Source of the DNA: Marinococcus luteus
Lineage (GTDB): Bacteria; Bacillota; Bacilli; Bacillales; Marinococcaceae
Direction of reading: 5' to 3'
Length of the DNA stretch: 64,000 nt
NCBI RefSeq assembly: GCF_900106595.1
Contig: NZ_FNNC01000001.1
Span: 248,001 to 312,000, forward strand
This document shows, piece after piece, positions 34,693 through 44,232 of this stretch. Under the pieces are notes generated by a model. The model was not told where the DNA came from, searched no databases, and saw nothing but the letters and a program-made list of their open reading frames with translations. The translations under genes and the position numbers were made by a program. Numbering within the stretch: the stretch's first letter is position 1; every line of letters starts with the position of its first letter.

Positions 34693-37600
34693 TACAATAG
34701 CCGATCAAAAAGCACGGGAGCGAATCACCGAAGACCTGGACATGAACATGTTGGTAGAAGCGGGAGCAGGATCGGGAAAAACAACAAGCATGGTTGGTCG
34801 AATGGCGGCTCTGATTATGAATGGAAAAGCAGAAGTAGCACAAATAACTGCCATCACGTTCACGAAAAAAGCAGCTGATGAATTGCGGTTTCGCTTTCGA
34901 CAAACGTTAGAGGAAAAAGTGAAAGAGGCAGGAGCGGATCCAGAACAAATAGACAGATGTCAGCAAGCGCTGTTTAAAATTGATGAGTGTTTTATTGGCA
35001 CGGTGCATGCCTTTTGTGCTCGTTTATTGCGAGAACGTCCCATTGAAGCCGGGGTAGATATCGCTTTTCGAGAAATTGAAGAGGATGAAGATGAAGAGCT
35101 TTTATATGAAGCATGGGTCTCCCACATTGAAGAGCAGCAAGCAGTGTCTTCAGAGCAGTATAAGATTCTTCAGGATATTGGTGTTTCAATGAGTGACCTT
35201 TTTCAAAATCTAAAACTATTGAGTCGTTATCCTGAAGTGCAGTGGGTTCAAGAGCAAACGACAAAACCTGATATAGACGCTGAACTTTGGCAGCAGATGG
35301 TTAATTTGTGTACAGAAGCGCAAAGTAAAATAACTCTTGATGCAAGAAAGCCAGATGACCTGGAAAAAATAATTGTAGAGTTTTTGCGAGAATGCAAATT
35401 CGTAGAGAGCGATTCAGATAAAATATCTGCATTAGAATATTTTATGAAATCGACCAAAGTCACACAAAAAAACTGGATCTCAAACGAAGAAGCTAAAGCG
35501 TTCAAATCAAAATTTGATGCCATCATTGATCAAGAAATTGATCCGCTGCTTACACAAAGGTACGAGTATAACCATTCACATATTCTAGCTTTTTTGGAAG
35601 AGGGATTAAAAGAGTATGAGCAGATTAAATATGAAAAAGGCTGCTTGAACTATCAAGACCTCTTGTTAAAAGCTAAAAAGCTGCTCCAGTCACATACTCA
35701 TGTGCGTGAGGACTTGCAGGAAAAGTATCGTTATCTGCTTGTAGATGAATTCCAGGATACGGATCCAATTCAGGCGGAAATCATGTTTTTGCTGACTGCG
35801 GAGGATCCAACGTGTAAAGAGTGGCAAAGATGTGCGCCGAAGGAAGGTTCGCTATTTATCGTTGGGGACCCGAAGCAATCTATTTATCGTTTTCGTCGTG
35901 CAGATATTGATATGTATTTAGCTGTTAAACAGCATCTTGAAAATACTGGTGGAAAAATATTGGCCCTAACGACAAATTTCCGAACGATTCCAGCCGTAAC
36001 TAATCCATTTAACAGCTGGCTAAAATCCCAACTACCAGTGGAAGCTCATAAATATCAGGCCGAATACCAGCCGTTAATTCCAGATAAAAGTGATGCTGAA
36101 AATCAGTGGGAAGGCTTTTTTAAAAATGAGGTAGCTACTGATCAAAAAAACGAAGTAGTTGAAAATAGAGACGCTGAACAAATAGCCGCCCATATACAAA
36201 AAATGCTTAGTGAAGGACACGAGCCAGAAGATATGTTGGTGCTGCAACGAAACAATAAATCATTGACTAAATACGCACGTATTCTGGAACAGTATGATAT
36301 ACCCGTGAACGTGAGTGGGGAAATAGCGTATCAAGAAATCCCCGAATTTGACGATCTTGCTTCTATTTTTGAAGCCGTAGCGGATGGCAGTAACGAATTA
36401 GCTGTAGTGGCTGCGCTCAAAAGCGTATTTTTTGCAGCTTCGGATGCCGAGTTTTATGAGTGGAAGCATGCTGGAGGAGGTTTTCGAACGTATAGCGGGT
36501 CTCCGTTTGGTGAAGATACTACGATAAATACTGCTTTAGAGAAGCTACGTCATTATCAGCGGAATACTCGAAGTTATTCTGCTGCAGAAGTAATGGTAGC
36601 AATTATTAATGACATAGATTTGGTCAGACATCTTGCCTTAAATGGAAGGGGAAAAGAATCGCTGCAGGGATATGATCTACTGATAGAAACACTAATGCAG
36701 AAGTCATTTTCCACACTGGCGGATGGAGCCTCCTGGTACCGTGTATGGATAGAAAAAAAACAAAAAACCTTAGAGCAAAACATGCATGAAAATGCCGTTC
36801 GCGTAATGAATGTGCATAAAGCTAAAGGACTGGAAGCTCCTATAGTGTTTCTAGCTAATCCTAAAGGAAAATCGGATGCTAAAAACAGAATCGATGTTCA
36901 TATCGAGAGAGAAAACGAGTTAACTAAGGGTTATATTCTTTTTCAAAAAACTAATGGTTTTCAGAAGCGTCCTATTGCCCAGCCACCCCAATGGGAAAAT
37001 GCAAAAGCAGGAGAAGGCGAGTTTCAAGAGGCAGAAGCGATACGTCTTTTGTATGTAGCAGCTACAAGAGCAGAAAATATGGTAGTCATTTCATCCTCAG
37101 GCAAGAATACTAATAATTATTGGCAGCCATTGTTAGAGGAGATGGAAATCGCAGCGCTTGAAAATCAAGAGGTTGTTGCTAAGGAGATAGATGAACCGCT
37201 CCTTGTAGATAAAAACCTTGTTGAGATCAGCAGAAATTATGAAAGTGAACTAAATGAAGCAATTAAGCATTCGGTAATAGAAGAGTGGTCTCCTACAGGT
37301 GATAAAGATCAGCCAATACCAACAATCGCAAGAGAAGAAGGCGGAGGCACAGAGTGGGGTACGTTTATTCACAGCGTCTTAGAGAAGGTAGTGCAGGGAA
37401 AAGCTATAGATCGATTTATCCGGAATCTCGCTTTTCAGTACGAGTTCGATGAGGAGCAAATTCAAAAGGCATTTTCGATCATAGATAGTTTTAAAGCCTC
37501 CGATGTCTACCAGGAAGTAAAAAATGCTCAAGCTGTCTACACAGAATGGCCATTCTATTTTGATTTAAGCCCTGAAGAGGAAGGCTATACTGCTTTGTTT

Positions 37601-37825
37601 GGAGAAGAGAAAAAAGCAAAAAGAGTGAAAGGCTTTATTGATTTAGTGTATTTAACCGAAGAAGGATGGAAAATTGTAGACTATAAAACAGATTTGTATG
37701 TATACCAAGAAGACAAAGAGAAGCTTGAGCGTTTTTATCAAAAGCAAATTGAACAGTATAAAGTTATTTGGGAGCTATTAAGCGGAGAGAAGGTTCATTC
37801 AATGAACATTTATTTTGCTAGATAA
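34685..37825 (+). CDS. AddA-like UvrD helicase/nuclease
   Basis: SF1A helicase fused to a RecB-type nuclease (1046 residues). Motifs in order: EAGAGSGKTTSM (I, near residue 24), LVDEFQDTDPIQ (II, near 351), VGDPKQSIYRFR (III, near 395), TTNFRTIP (IV), MNVHKAKGLEAPIVF (V, near 709), LLYVAATRAENMVV (VI, near 789). The nuclease part has GTEWGTFIHSVLE near 895, GFIDLVY near 982 and VDYKT near 998. I chose TTG at 34685 behind GGGAGG; upstream in-frame codons reach to 34640 inside the AddB-like gene. The eight-base overlap implies coupling. Chromosomal AddA is usually about 1230 residues, so this is probably an accessory defence enzyme. Confidence 0.9.
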   Translation: MSNTIADQKARERITEDLDMNMLVEAGAGSGKTTSMVGRMAALIMNGKAEVAQITAITFTKKAADELRFRFRQTLEEKVKEAGADPEQIDRCQQALFKIDECFIGTVHAFCARLLRERPIEAGVDIAFREIEEDEDEELLYEAWVSHIEEQQAVSSEQYKILQDIGVSMSDLFQNLKLLSRYPEVQWVQEQTTKPDIDAELWQQMVNLCTEAQSKITLDARKPDDLEKIIVEFLRECKFVESDSDKISALEYFMKSTKVTQKNWISNEEAKAFKSKFDAIIDQEIDPLLTQRYEYNHSHILAFLEEGLKEYEQIKYEKGCLNYQDLLLKAKKLLQSHTHVREDLQEKYRYLLVDEFQDTDPIQAEIMFLLTAEDPTCKEWQRCAPKEGSLFIVGDPKQSIYRFRRADIDMYLAVKQHLENTGGKILALTTNFRTIPAVTNPFNSWLKSQLPVEAHKYQAEYQPLIPDKSDAENQWEGFFKNEVATDQKNEVVENRDAEQIAAHIQKMLSEGHEPEDMLVLQRNNKSLTKYARILEQYDIPVNVSGEIAYQEIPEFDDLASIFEAVADGSNELAVVAALKSVFFAASDAEFYEWKHAGGGFRTYSGSPFGEDTTINTALEKLRHYQRNTRSYSAAEVMVAIINDIDLVRHLALNGRGKESLQGYDLLIETLMQKSFSTLADGASWYRVWIEKKQKTLEQNMHENAVRVMNVHKAKGLEAPIVFLANPKGKSDAKNRIDVHIERENELTKGYILFQKTNGFQKRPIAQPPQWENAKAGEGEFQEAEAIRLLYVAATRAENMVVISSSGKNTNNYWQPLLEEMEIAALENQEVVAKEIDEPLLVDKNLVEISRNYESELNEAIKHSVIEEWSPTGDKDQPIPTIAREEGGGTEWGTFIHSVLEKVVQGKAIDRFIRNLAFQYEFDEEQIQKAFSIIDSFKASDVYQEVKNAQAVYTEWPFYFDLSPEEEGYTALFGEEKKAKRVKGFIDLVYLTEEGWKIVDYKTDLYVYQEDKEKLERFYQKQIEQYKVIWELLSGEKVHSMNIYFAR

Positions 37826-37916
37826 TCCTGCTTACCATTTACTTCATAAATCGAATGCTCAATACAATGACCGAACATTTTTCTAAAAATGAAACTAAAG
37901 CAGGGGAGCGGTCGCA

Positions 37917-40900
37917 ATGTGGGTAACTGAAGATGTCAAACTCGATGATTCCATATTAGAAGCTCAATACAACGGTAACCTTGTTATATTTGCCGGTGCA
38001 GGAGTATCAATGGGAGGGAGTTCCAATCTTCCTAATTTTTTTAATTTAGCAGAACAGGTTGGAACTCACTTAGTCGAAGATCTACCTTCAAGAAGTACAC
38101 CAATAGATTATTACTTAGGGAAAATTGAAAGAAAAGGAAGTAACATTCATGACGTTGTTAAACGTTTAATTGACAAAGATGATTCTCAACCAAATCAAAT
38201 ACACAAAAATATAGTAAATTTATTTAAACATTCAGGAGTTAGAATTGTTACAACGAATTTTGATGATCATTTTAGAAAATCGTTAAGGCATGAAGGATTA
38301 GAAGAAGAAGTTTATAAAGCACCAGCGCTACCTTTAGGTAAAAATTTTAATGGGATTGTACATCTACACGGTAATATTAACCAAAATTCTAAAGAATTGA
38401 TATTTACTGATAGTGACTTTGGTAGGGCTTACCTCACTGAAGGATGGGCAAGGCAGTTTTTAATAGATTTGTTTATAAATAACACTGTATTATTTATAGG
38501 TTACAGCCACGACGATCCAATCTTAAAATATTTAGGGATGGGGCTGCCTCCAAACACAAATAGATATGCGCTTATCTCAAAAAATGATGATAATGATGAT
38601 AAAGAAAAGTGGGATCATTTAGGTATTAAGGTTTGTGAATATCCAAACCTCGATGGAGACCATCGTAAATTGCACGAACTTATAGAAAAATGGGCTAAGC
38701 AAACATCTTGGGATATTAATACGGAAGAATCAGTAATTCAAGAAATTACAGAGAATAAGCCCCCTGTTGAAAAAAGTAAACTTTCTATTATAAAAAACTC
38801 ATTAAAAACAGTACATGGAACTCGCTTCTTTGTACAAAATGCTAGGCATTATGAATGGGTTGAATGGTTAGAAAGTGAAAATCTCTTGGAATTTGTGTTT
38901 TCAAGAACACAGCCTGATAATGAGAGAAATAATTTACTTATAAAATGGTTAGTAAGTAATTTTATCGAAAGTAATAATGAGGATATTTTCCATCTCATAT
39001 TTAAGAACTATAACAGTTTATCTCCGCGGTTATGGATAGAAATATGTAGTTATATAGCCCATTCTGAGGAAAAAATGCCTTCGGAATTACTAATAAAATG
39101 GGTAGAGGTTCTTAGGCATACTATTCCTTATAACATTCGTTATAAAGAAGAATGTGCAGAACTATTAAGCAAGTGTGTTTTGCCTAATGATCAAGATGCT
39201 TTAATGTTGCTCCTTGATACTATATTAACTCCTCACAGTAAATTAAACAAAAAACTATTAGTGAGAGATGAAAGACAAGTAGAATTTGAAATATCTTTAG
39301 ACCTAGGTGTTTCCAATTATATACTTCAACAAAATTGGATTAATTTAATAAAACCAAACTTAGAGGTTTTAGCTCATAAGCTTTTTCCATTGCTTCAATC
39401 AAAGTGGTATAAGATAGCAATGATGCAAAAATCAAATAATATAGAAGGCACTTTTGACAGCATTAATTTTAATAGAAGTGCGATTGAACCACATGAGCAA
39501 GATGATCTCAAAGATGATTTTGATCTAATGATTGATATCACACGTGATGTTTTTGAGTATTTAGCACAAAGTGGAAACACTCTTGTTAGCTGCTTTTGTC
39601 AGACAATCTCTAACTGTGAATCATTACTACTAAAAAGAATGGGAATTCATGCGATGAACCATCTGGCCTCTGTTTCTTCATCAAATAAAGTGAATTGGTT
39701 ACTGGATAATGATTTAATTTTCATGCATGAACTTAAACATGAAATTTATATGTTATTGAAAGAACATTATTCAAATATTGGAATAGATCTGAAGAAAAAA
39801 TTATTACGAGAAATTAAAAATAAGTATAAGCTTCAAGAAAAATTTATATCGGATGAGGATGAACTACTAACTCATACAGGCTTTAAGTTAATTTTTTGGT
39901 TGCATAAAATAGATAAGGAATGTAAGTTAACTAAAGAAGAATTTGATGAACTTAGTGCAAAATTCCCTAACTATCAAATAGGAGATTACCCTGACTTAAA
40001 CCATTATTCATTTGGGTTCGCAGGTTCAAAATCTTCGATTAGTGAAAAAGATATATTAGAGATGGATTTAGCGGAGGACCTTGATAAATTGTTAGAATAT
40101 AAAGGTGATGAATCCATCTACCATAGTAGAGATGCTTTACTATCGAATATACAAAAAGCTACATTAAGTGACTTCCAATGGAGCATAAATCTGTCCAATT
40201 TATTGCTAGAAAGAGAAATATACGATACTGACATTTGGTGTTATATATTAATGGGGTGGGAACAAAATGCTGATTTATCCGATTATGAGTGGGGTAAAAT
40301 ATTTAACCTTGAGTTAAATAAAATAATTGAGAAAAATGAGCATTCACATCTCTATTTATCACGAATTTTGAGGGAATTTTCTAGAAACGTAGAGGATAGA
40401 GAAACTAGTTTAATTCAAAAATCTGAAAACATTGGGTTTTCCATAATTACCAATTTAAAAAATGATGAAACAGAACCTAAATATGAAAATATTATGAATG
40501 AAGCAATTAATGACCCTGCTGGAGTCTTAACATATTACTTTATATACATGTTATCTCACCATCAATCAAATGAAAGTTCTTTTCCTACTCAATACAAAAG
40601 TCTATTTTCAGAAATTTGTAGAGTTACTACAAATAACAAGCAAATCATGAAGGTGATTTTAGCTGAGCATTTGGCGTTTCTTTATTCAATTGATGAAAAG
40701 TGGTGTGAAAGATACTTGGTGCCGTTATTTAATTTTGAGGTTAAAGCTACAGCGCGTTATGTATGGACGGGTTTTCTTTTTAATCCAGGGTTAAACGTGC
40801 CTCTTATTAGTATTCTAAAACCATACTTTGCACAAGTTATTGATGATTTAAATTTGTTAAACAAAGAATTAAGAAGTAGATTTTGCGATGTTATAGCTTT

Positions 40901-41447
40901 AATAACTATAGAAGGCATATTTTACGAAATTGATAGACTTTGGCTAAATCATTTCTTAAAGGAACCTAGACAAGAGGATTTAATCAATTATTTAACTTCC
41001 ATTAAAAATCGCTTAGAAAAATTACCATTGGAGCAGAAACAATTAGTGCATAAATATTGGCTGAAAGATTATATACAACTTAGGATAGATTTGCAGAATG
41101 CTACAGATAAAGAAGTGATTGAATTAATTCAGATTATAATTGAATTAAATGTAGATTTAGATACCTACATTCTCAAAATCACTGAAGATTTTAAAAAAGT
41201 GCAGTTTGATTATGAAGCTTTAAATTTTAATTTCTTATTTAGAAAAATCAATAAAAGCGATCAACTTTTACAAACGCACACAAGAGCGTTAGGTGAGTTA
41301 TTGTATTATATTCTAAGGCGTATACATTATAGATTTTACGATAAAAGACAAATTTTTAGTATTATATCAAAGCTAGAACGTAATGACATTGAGGAAGAGT
41401 TATTAACAAGAATCCAGAATGAAATTAAAAGAATTGGTATCAAATAA
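37917..41447 (+). CDS. Long SIR2-domain defence protein (DSR-like)
   Basis: An 1176-residue protein with an N-terminal SIR2-type NAD-binding domain: FAGAGVSMG near residue 24, TTNFDDHF near 116, VHLHGNI near 148 and FIGYSHDDP near 193. The remaining 900 residues are mainly helical and lack other known motifs. This size and layout resemble the defence-associated sirtuins (DSR1/DSR2), which destroy NAD+ when they sense phage proteins; the DSR1 type has a C-terminal DUF4020 region, which I suspect here but cannot verify. It lies 91 bases after the AddA-like gene and in the same direction. ATG at 37917 follows GGGGAG. Confidence 0.87.
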   Translation: MWVTEDVKLDDSILEAQYNGNLVIFAGAGVSMGGSSNLPNFFNLAEQVGTHLVEDLPSRSTPIDYYLGKIERKGSNIHDVVKRLIDKDDSQPNQIHKNIVNLFKHSGVRIVTTNFDDHFRKSLRHEGLEEEVYKAPALPLGKNFNGIVHLHGNINQNSKELIFTDSDFGRAYLTEGWARQFLIDLFINNTVLFIGYSHDDPILKYLGMGLPPNTNRYALISKNDDNDDKEKWDHLGIKVCEYPNLDGDHRKLHELIEKWAKQTSWDINTEESVIQEITENKPPVEKSKLSIIKNSLKTVHGTRFFVQNARHYEWVEWLESENLLEFVFSRTQPDNERNNLLIKWLVSNFIESNNEDIFHLIFKNYNSLSPRLWIEICSYIAHSEEKMPSELLIKWVEVLRHTIPYNIRYKEECAELLSKCVLPNDQDALMLLLDTILTPHSKLNKKLLVRDERQVEFEISLDLGVSNYILQQNWINLIKPNLEVLAHKLFPLLQSKWYKIAMMQKSNNIEGTFDSINFNRSAIEPHEQDDLKDDFDLMIDITRDVFEYLAQSGNTLVSCFCQTISNCESLLLKRMGIHAMNHLASVSSSNKVNWLLDNDLIFMHELKHEIYMLLKEHYSNIGIDLKKKLLREIKNKYKLQEKFISDEDELLTHTGFKLIFWLHKIDKECKLTKEEFDELSAKFPNYQIGDYPDLNHYSFGFAGSKSSISEKDILEMDLAEDLDKLLEYKGDESIYHSRDALLSNIQKATLSDFQWSINLSNLLLEREIYDTDIWCYILMGWEQNADLSDYEWGKIFNLELNKIIEKNEHSHLYLSRILREFSRNVEDRETSLIQKSENIGFSIITNLKNDETEPKYENIMNEAINDPAGVLTYYFIYMLSHHQSNESSFPTQYKSLFSEICRVTTNNKQIMKVILAEHLAFLYSIDEKWCERYLVPLFNFEVKATARYVWTGFLFNPGLNVPLISILKPYFAQVIDDLNLLNKELRSRFCDVIALITIEGIFYEIDRLWLNHFLKEPRQEDLINYLTSIKNRLEKLPLEQKQLVHKYWLKDYIQLRIDLQNATDKEVIELIQIIIELNVDLDTYILKITEDFKKVQFDYEALNFNFLFRKINKSDQLLQTHTRALGELLYYILRRIHYRFYDKRQIFSIISKLERNDIEEELLTRIQNEIKRIGIK

Positions 41448-41590
41448 ATAAACTTGTCACATAAATTAAGGTAAAAAAACAAATAGCGTATGCTTAATAT
41501 ATTAGAAAACAGAGATAAACATTTTATAGCAACCTATTTAACTTTCCGAAAAACCGTTTCATAAATAGCAATGTAATCAAATGTTATTTT

Positions 41591-41632
41591 AAGCTTCCTG
41601 CAAGTTCTTCGAACTTGCAGGAAGCTTTTTAA
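41591..41632. terminator. Perfect 17-bp inverted repeat at the island edge
   Basis: Arms 41591-41607 and 41611-41627 are exact reverse complements with a three-base TTC loop, followed by T5. It can act as a strong terminator of the SIR2 unit. Base composition changes toward GC-rich core DNA about 150 bases further on. Confidence 0.85.
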
Positions 41633-41713
41633 GTTCAAATCTATTAATTGGAAATTTAATATAAGTATCATTTTGCAAATTCCTAATCTACAAATTTGAA
41701 ACGTAGAAAGCCC

Positions 41714-41742
41714 TTACATAGTTGCGGTGGTTGTATTATAGT
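41714..41742 (+). promoter_or_regulatory. Probable promoter of the PTS regulator operon
   Basis: TTACAT at 41714-41719, 17 bases, TATAGT at 41737-41742. It is the only good sigma-A match between the island hairpin and the regulator gene. The rest of 41448-41811 holds no gene that I can support. Confidence 0.5.
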
Positions 41743-41811
41743 AACGGTATTCACTAGTGATGAGCAAATACAATTTGCAATTTGAAACAAAGAGGCGGGA
41801 GGTGAATCATC

Positions 41812-43914
41812 ATCGTCCTGGATCAGCGCCGGACGGCGATCTTAAATTATGTGCTGCAGGCAGACACGGTTGTGGAAATGGACCGGTTAACGAAGCAGTT
41901 CGGGATCTCACAGCGCACCATCTATTACGACCTTCAGCAGATTGATGACTGGCTCGAGGAAAACAGACTGAAACGCACCCAGCGGATCTACGGCAAGGGC
42001 ATCTACCTGGACCCGGAGACGAAGCGGAAGCTGCAGGATGTTACCCACATCGATAACGACTGGGACTACCGGTTTGACCAGTGGGAGCGCATCTACCTGA
42101 TTGTGCTGCATCTCCTGGTGGCGAAAGCAAACGTTCGGACGAACACGCTGCTTGAATGGATTAACGTAAGCCGCGGCTCGCTGTTCCGGGACATGAAAAA
42201 AGCCGCAGAGTGGCTGGAGCCAAAACGCATCCGCATTAAAAACGAAAAGCACACCGGCTACTACCTTGACGGCAGCCGGGAGGACAAGCAGCAGCTGTTA
42301 AACATGATTATTAAAGACATCTTCTCGGAGCGCTTCTCCGACCGGATGGAGGAAAAAGCGCAGCAGATGCTGTCGCCGGAGGCGCTTCCCCAGGAGGATC
42401 AGCTGTATGACCTGATCGAACGCGAAATCCGGCGCGTGGAAGCGATGCTTGAAGTGCAGTACAGCGATGAAATTATCCGCTCGCTTGTGCTGCAGCTACT
42501 CCTGGCCGCGCAGCAGCCCGGAAGCGCCCCGGCCGTCGATATCGACGAGGAGGAGAAGGAAATCATCCGGCAGACGAAGGCATACCAGGCCGCCCGGGAA
42601 ATCCAGCGCAGCCTGCAGGAGAACGGGCTGGTCGCCCTCGCGGAAGAAGATGTCTATTACTTCGCGATGCACCTGCTCGGCTCCCGGGTTCAGCGGGAGA
42701 CAGCGAAGCAGTCCAAAACGGAGGAAGAACACCAGCTTCGCATGATCATCACAAAGATTGTCAACGACTTTCAGGTGGTCGGCTGCCTCGTGTTTGACGA
42801 ACGAAGGCAGCTTGAGGACAACCTGCTGGCGCACTTAAAGCCCGCCTACTACCGGATGAAGTACGACATGCCGATTGCAAACGACTACGTGGCCGAGGTG
42901 CAGAGGGACTATCCCGAGATCCTGCATCTGACCCGGCGGTCGATTACCCACCTGGAATCCTATTTGGGCAAGCCCGTCCCCGAGGAGGAAGCCGCCTACA
43001 TCGCGATGCATTTCGGGGGCTGGCTGCACCGGGACGGCGTCCAGACGAATAAAAAGTACACCGCCGTCGTCATCTGCGAAAACGGGATCGCAGCGTCCGC
43101 GCTGCTGCGCTCACAGCTCGAAGCATTGCTTCCGGAGCTGATGGTCGAAGACATTTTGTCCCGGCAGGAGTACGAGGCAATGGACCGGCACGTGGACATT
43201 ATCTTTACCACCATTCCCGTACCGGAAACCGATACACCGGTGATCCTGCTCCCGCCGTTTTTAACCAGCGAGGAACAGGACGCCGTGCACGCCAGATTAA
43301 AAGAGGTGTTCGCCGACAGCAGCCCCGGGATGTTTGAAGAAGAGGCACTGCTGGATGTGATCAGCCAGCACGCAACCATCCATGAGCGCGAGCAGCTGGC
43401 CGACAAGCTCCGGCATTTCTTAAGGGGCGATATTTCAAAGGTAAAGGAGACAACCAAACCCATGCTAGAAGAACTGCTCAACGAAGACACGATCATAATG
43501 GAAGAATTCGCGGCGGATTGGCAGGACTCGATCCGCAAGGCTTCCACTCCGCTTACCGATAACGAGAGCGTGAATGCCTCCTACATCGAGGCGATGATCC
43601 AAAACATTGAAGAACTAGGTCCCTATATTGTCATCGCGCCGGATATTGCGATTCCGCACGCGCGCCCCGAGTCAGGCGTCAACAGGCTCGGTATGAGCCT
43701 GTTGCACCTGCAGCAGCCGGTCCATTTTTCGGAGGAGGCAAAGCACCAGGCGTCGGTCGTGATTGTGCTCGCGGCGATTGATAACGAAACGCATTTGAAA
43801 GCGCTGTCGCAGCTAACCGAGCTGCTGTCGGAGCCGGAGGCGAAGGAGAAGCTGTTAAACGCATCATCCAAGGAAGAAATTATGCAGCTGGTTAAAACGT
43901 ATTCAACCCAATAA
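41812..43914 (+). CDS. PRD-containing PTS transcription regulator (BglG/MtlR type)
   Basis: Sugar-responsive transcriptional activator controlled by phosphorylation. Domains: winged HTH (about residues 1-55, SQRTIYYDL), a second HTH (about 80-150), two PRD domains (about 190-395; conserved histidines in YYFAMHLLGSR and YIAMHFGG), an EIIB-like domain (about 410-500) and a C-terminal EIIA domain with IAIPHARPESG near 617. No ATG opens the frame: an in-frame TGA at 41803 is followed by ATC ATC ATC GTC CTG, and GGGAGGTG at 41797-41804 is seven bases before the ATC at 41812. Beginning at the in-frame GTG 41851 would remove part of the HTH. It controls the IIB/IIC genes that follow. Confidence 0.88.
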   Translation: MVLDQRRTAILNYVLQADTVVEMDRLTKQFGISQRTIYYDLQQIDDWLEENRLKRTQRIYGKGIYLDPETKRKLQDVTHIDNDWDYRFDQWERIYLIVLHLLVAKANVRTNTLLEWINVSRGSLFRDMKKAAEWLEPKRIRIKNEKHTGYYLDGSREDKQQLLNMIIKDIFSERFSDRMEEKAQQMLSPEALPQEDQLYDLIEREIRRVEAMLEVQYSDEIIRSLVLQLLLAAQQPGSAPAVDIDEEEKEIIRQTKAYQAAREIQRSLQENGLVALAEEDVYYFAMHLLGSRVQRETAKQSKTEEEHQLRMIITKIVNDFQVVGCLVFDERRQLEDNLLAHLKPAYYRMKYDMPIANDYVAEVQRDYPEILHLTRRSITHLESYLGKPVPEEEAAYIAMHFGGWLHRDGVQTNKKYTAVVICENGIAASALLRSQLEALLPELMVEDILSRQEYEAMDRHVDIIFTTIPVPETDTPVILLPPFLTSEEQDAVHARLKEVFADSSPGMFEEEALLDVISQHATIHEREQLADKLRHFLRGDISKVKETTKPMLEELLNEDTIIMEEFAADWQDSIRKASTPLTDNESVNASYIEAMIQNIEELGPYIVIAPDIAIPHARPESGVNRLGMSLLHLQQPVHFSEEAKHQASVVIVLAAIDNETHLKALSQLTELLSEPEAKEKLLNASSKEEIMQLVKTYSTQ

Positions 43915-43932
43915 CAACGAGGAGTGAGGAAA

Positions 43933-44199
43933 ATGAAAAAGATTTTAGTAGTATGCGGCAACGGACTGGGAAGCTCGATGATGGTGGAAATGAACGTAAA
44001 CAGCATTTTAAAGGAAATGAATGAAGAAGCGGAGGTTTCCCATACGGATCTGACGACCGCCAAAACGGAAAGCGCCGATCTGTACATTGGTTCAGCCGAC
44101 ATTCTCGGCAACCTCGACGATGGCACGCGCAACATTGCGCTTCTGAATAACCTGCTCGACAAGAAGGAGCTCAGGGACGCACTGGAAAAAAATCTGTAA
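43933..44199 (+). CDS. ulaB: PTS EIIB, ascorbate (Ula/Sga) family
   Basis: Phosphocarrier of the L-ascorbate-type phosphotransferase system. The 88-residue protein begins with a strand and the phosphocysteine loop VVCGNGLGSSMMV (cysteine near residue 8), as in UlaB/SgaB. ATG at 43933 follows GGAGTGAGG. The gene sits between the PRD regulator, which has its own EIIA-like domain, and the membrane IIC. No separate EIIA gene is nearby, so phosphate may come from an EIIA encoded elsewhere or from the regulator's domain. The sugar may differ from ascorbate. Confidence 0.9.
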   Translation: MKKILVVCGNGLGSSMMVEMNVNSILKEMNEEAEVSHTDLTTAKTESADLYIGSADILGNLDDGTRNIALLNNLLDKKELRDALEKNL

Positions 44200-44232
44200 A
44201 GCACCAGGGAAGTAAGAGGGGGAGGTTGAGTG

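Larger units (their letters stand above)
13492..41632. other. AT-rich defence island
   Basis: From just after the hfq terminator to the perfect hairpin at 41591-41627 the DNA is conspicuously AT-rich, with AAA/ATA-type codons, while both flanks use GC-ending codons. Nearly every recognisable gene is a restriction, methylation or phage-defence component. No integrase, transposase, tRNA or flanking att repeat was seen, so how it arrived is unknown. Within it gene orientation changes by module: + (13.5-23.5 kb), - (23.7-30.3 kb), + (31.8-41.4 kb). Confidence 0.85.

Noticed and set aside
31795-37825. Housekeeping addBA operon
   Set aside because: Both proteins are about 200 residues shorter than usual and sit inside the AT-rich island among defence genes; an accessory copy is more likely.
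13492-41632. CRISPR array or tRNA-linked attachment site
   Set aside because: No regularly spaced repeats and no tRNA-like cloverleaf were seen at or within the island.
41757-41945. 62-codon plus-strand frame before the PTS regulator
   Set aside because: It overlaps the regulator in another frame, has no ribosome site and has an odd composition.
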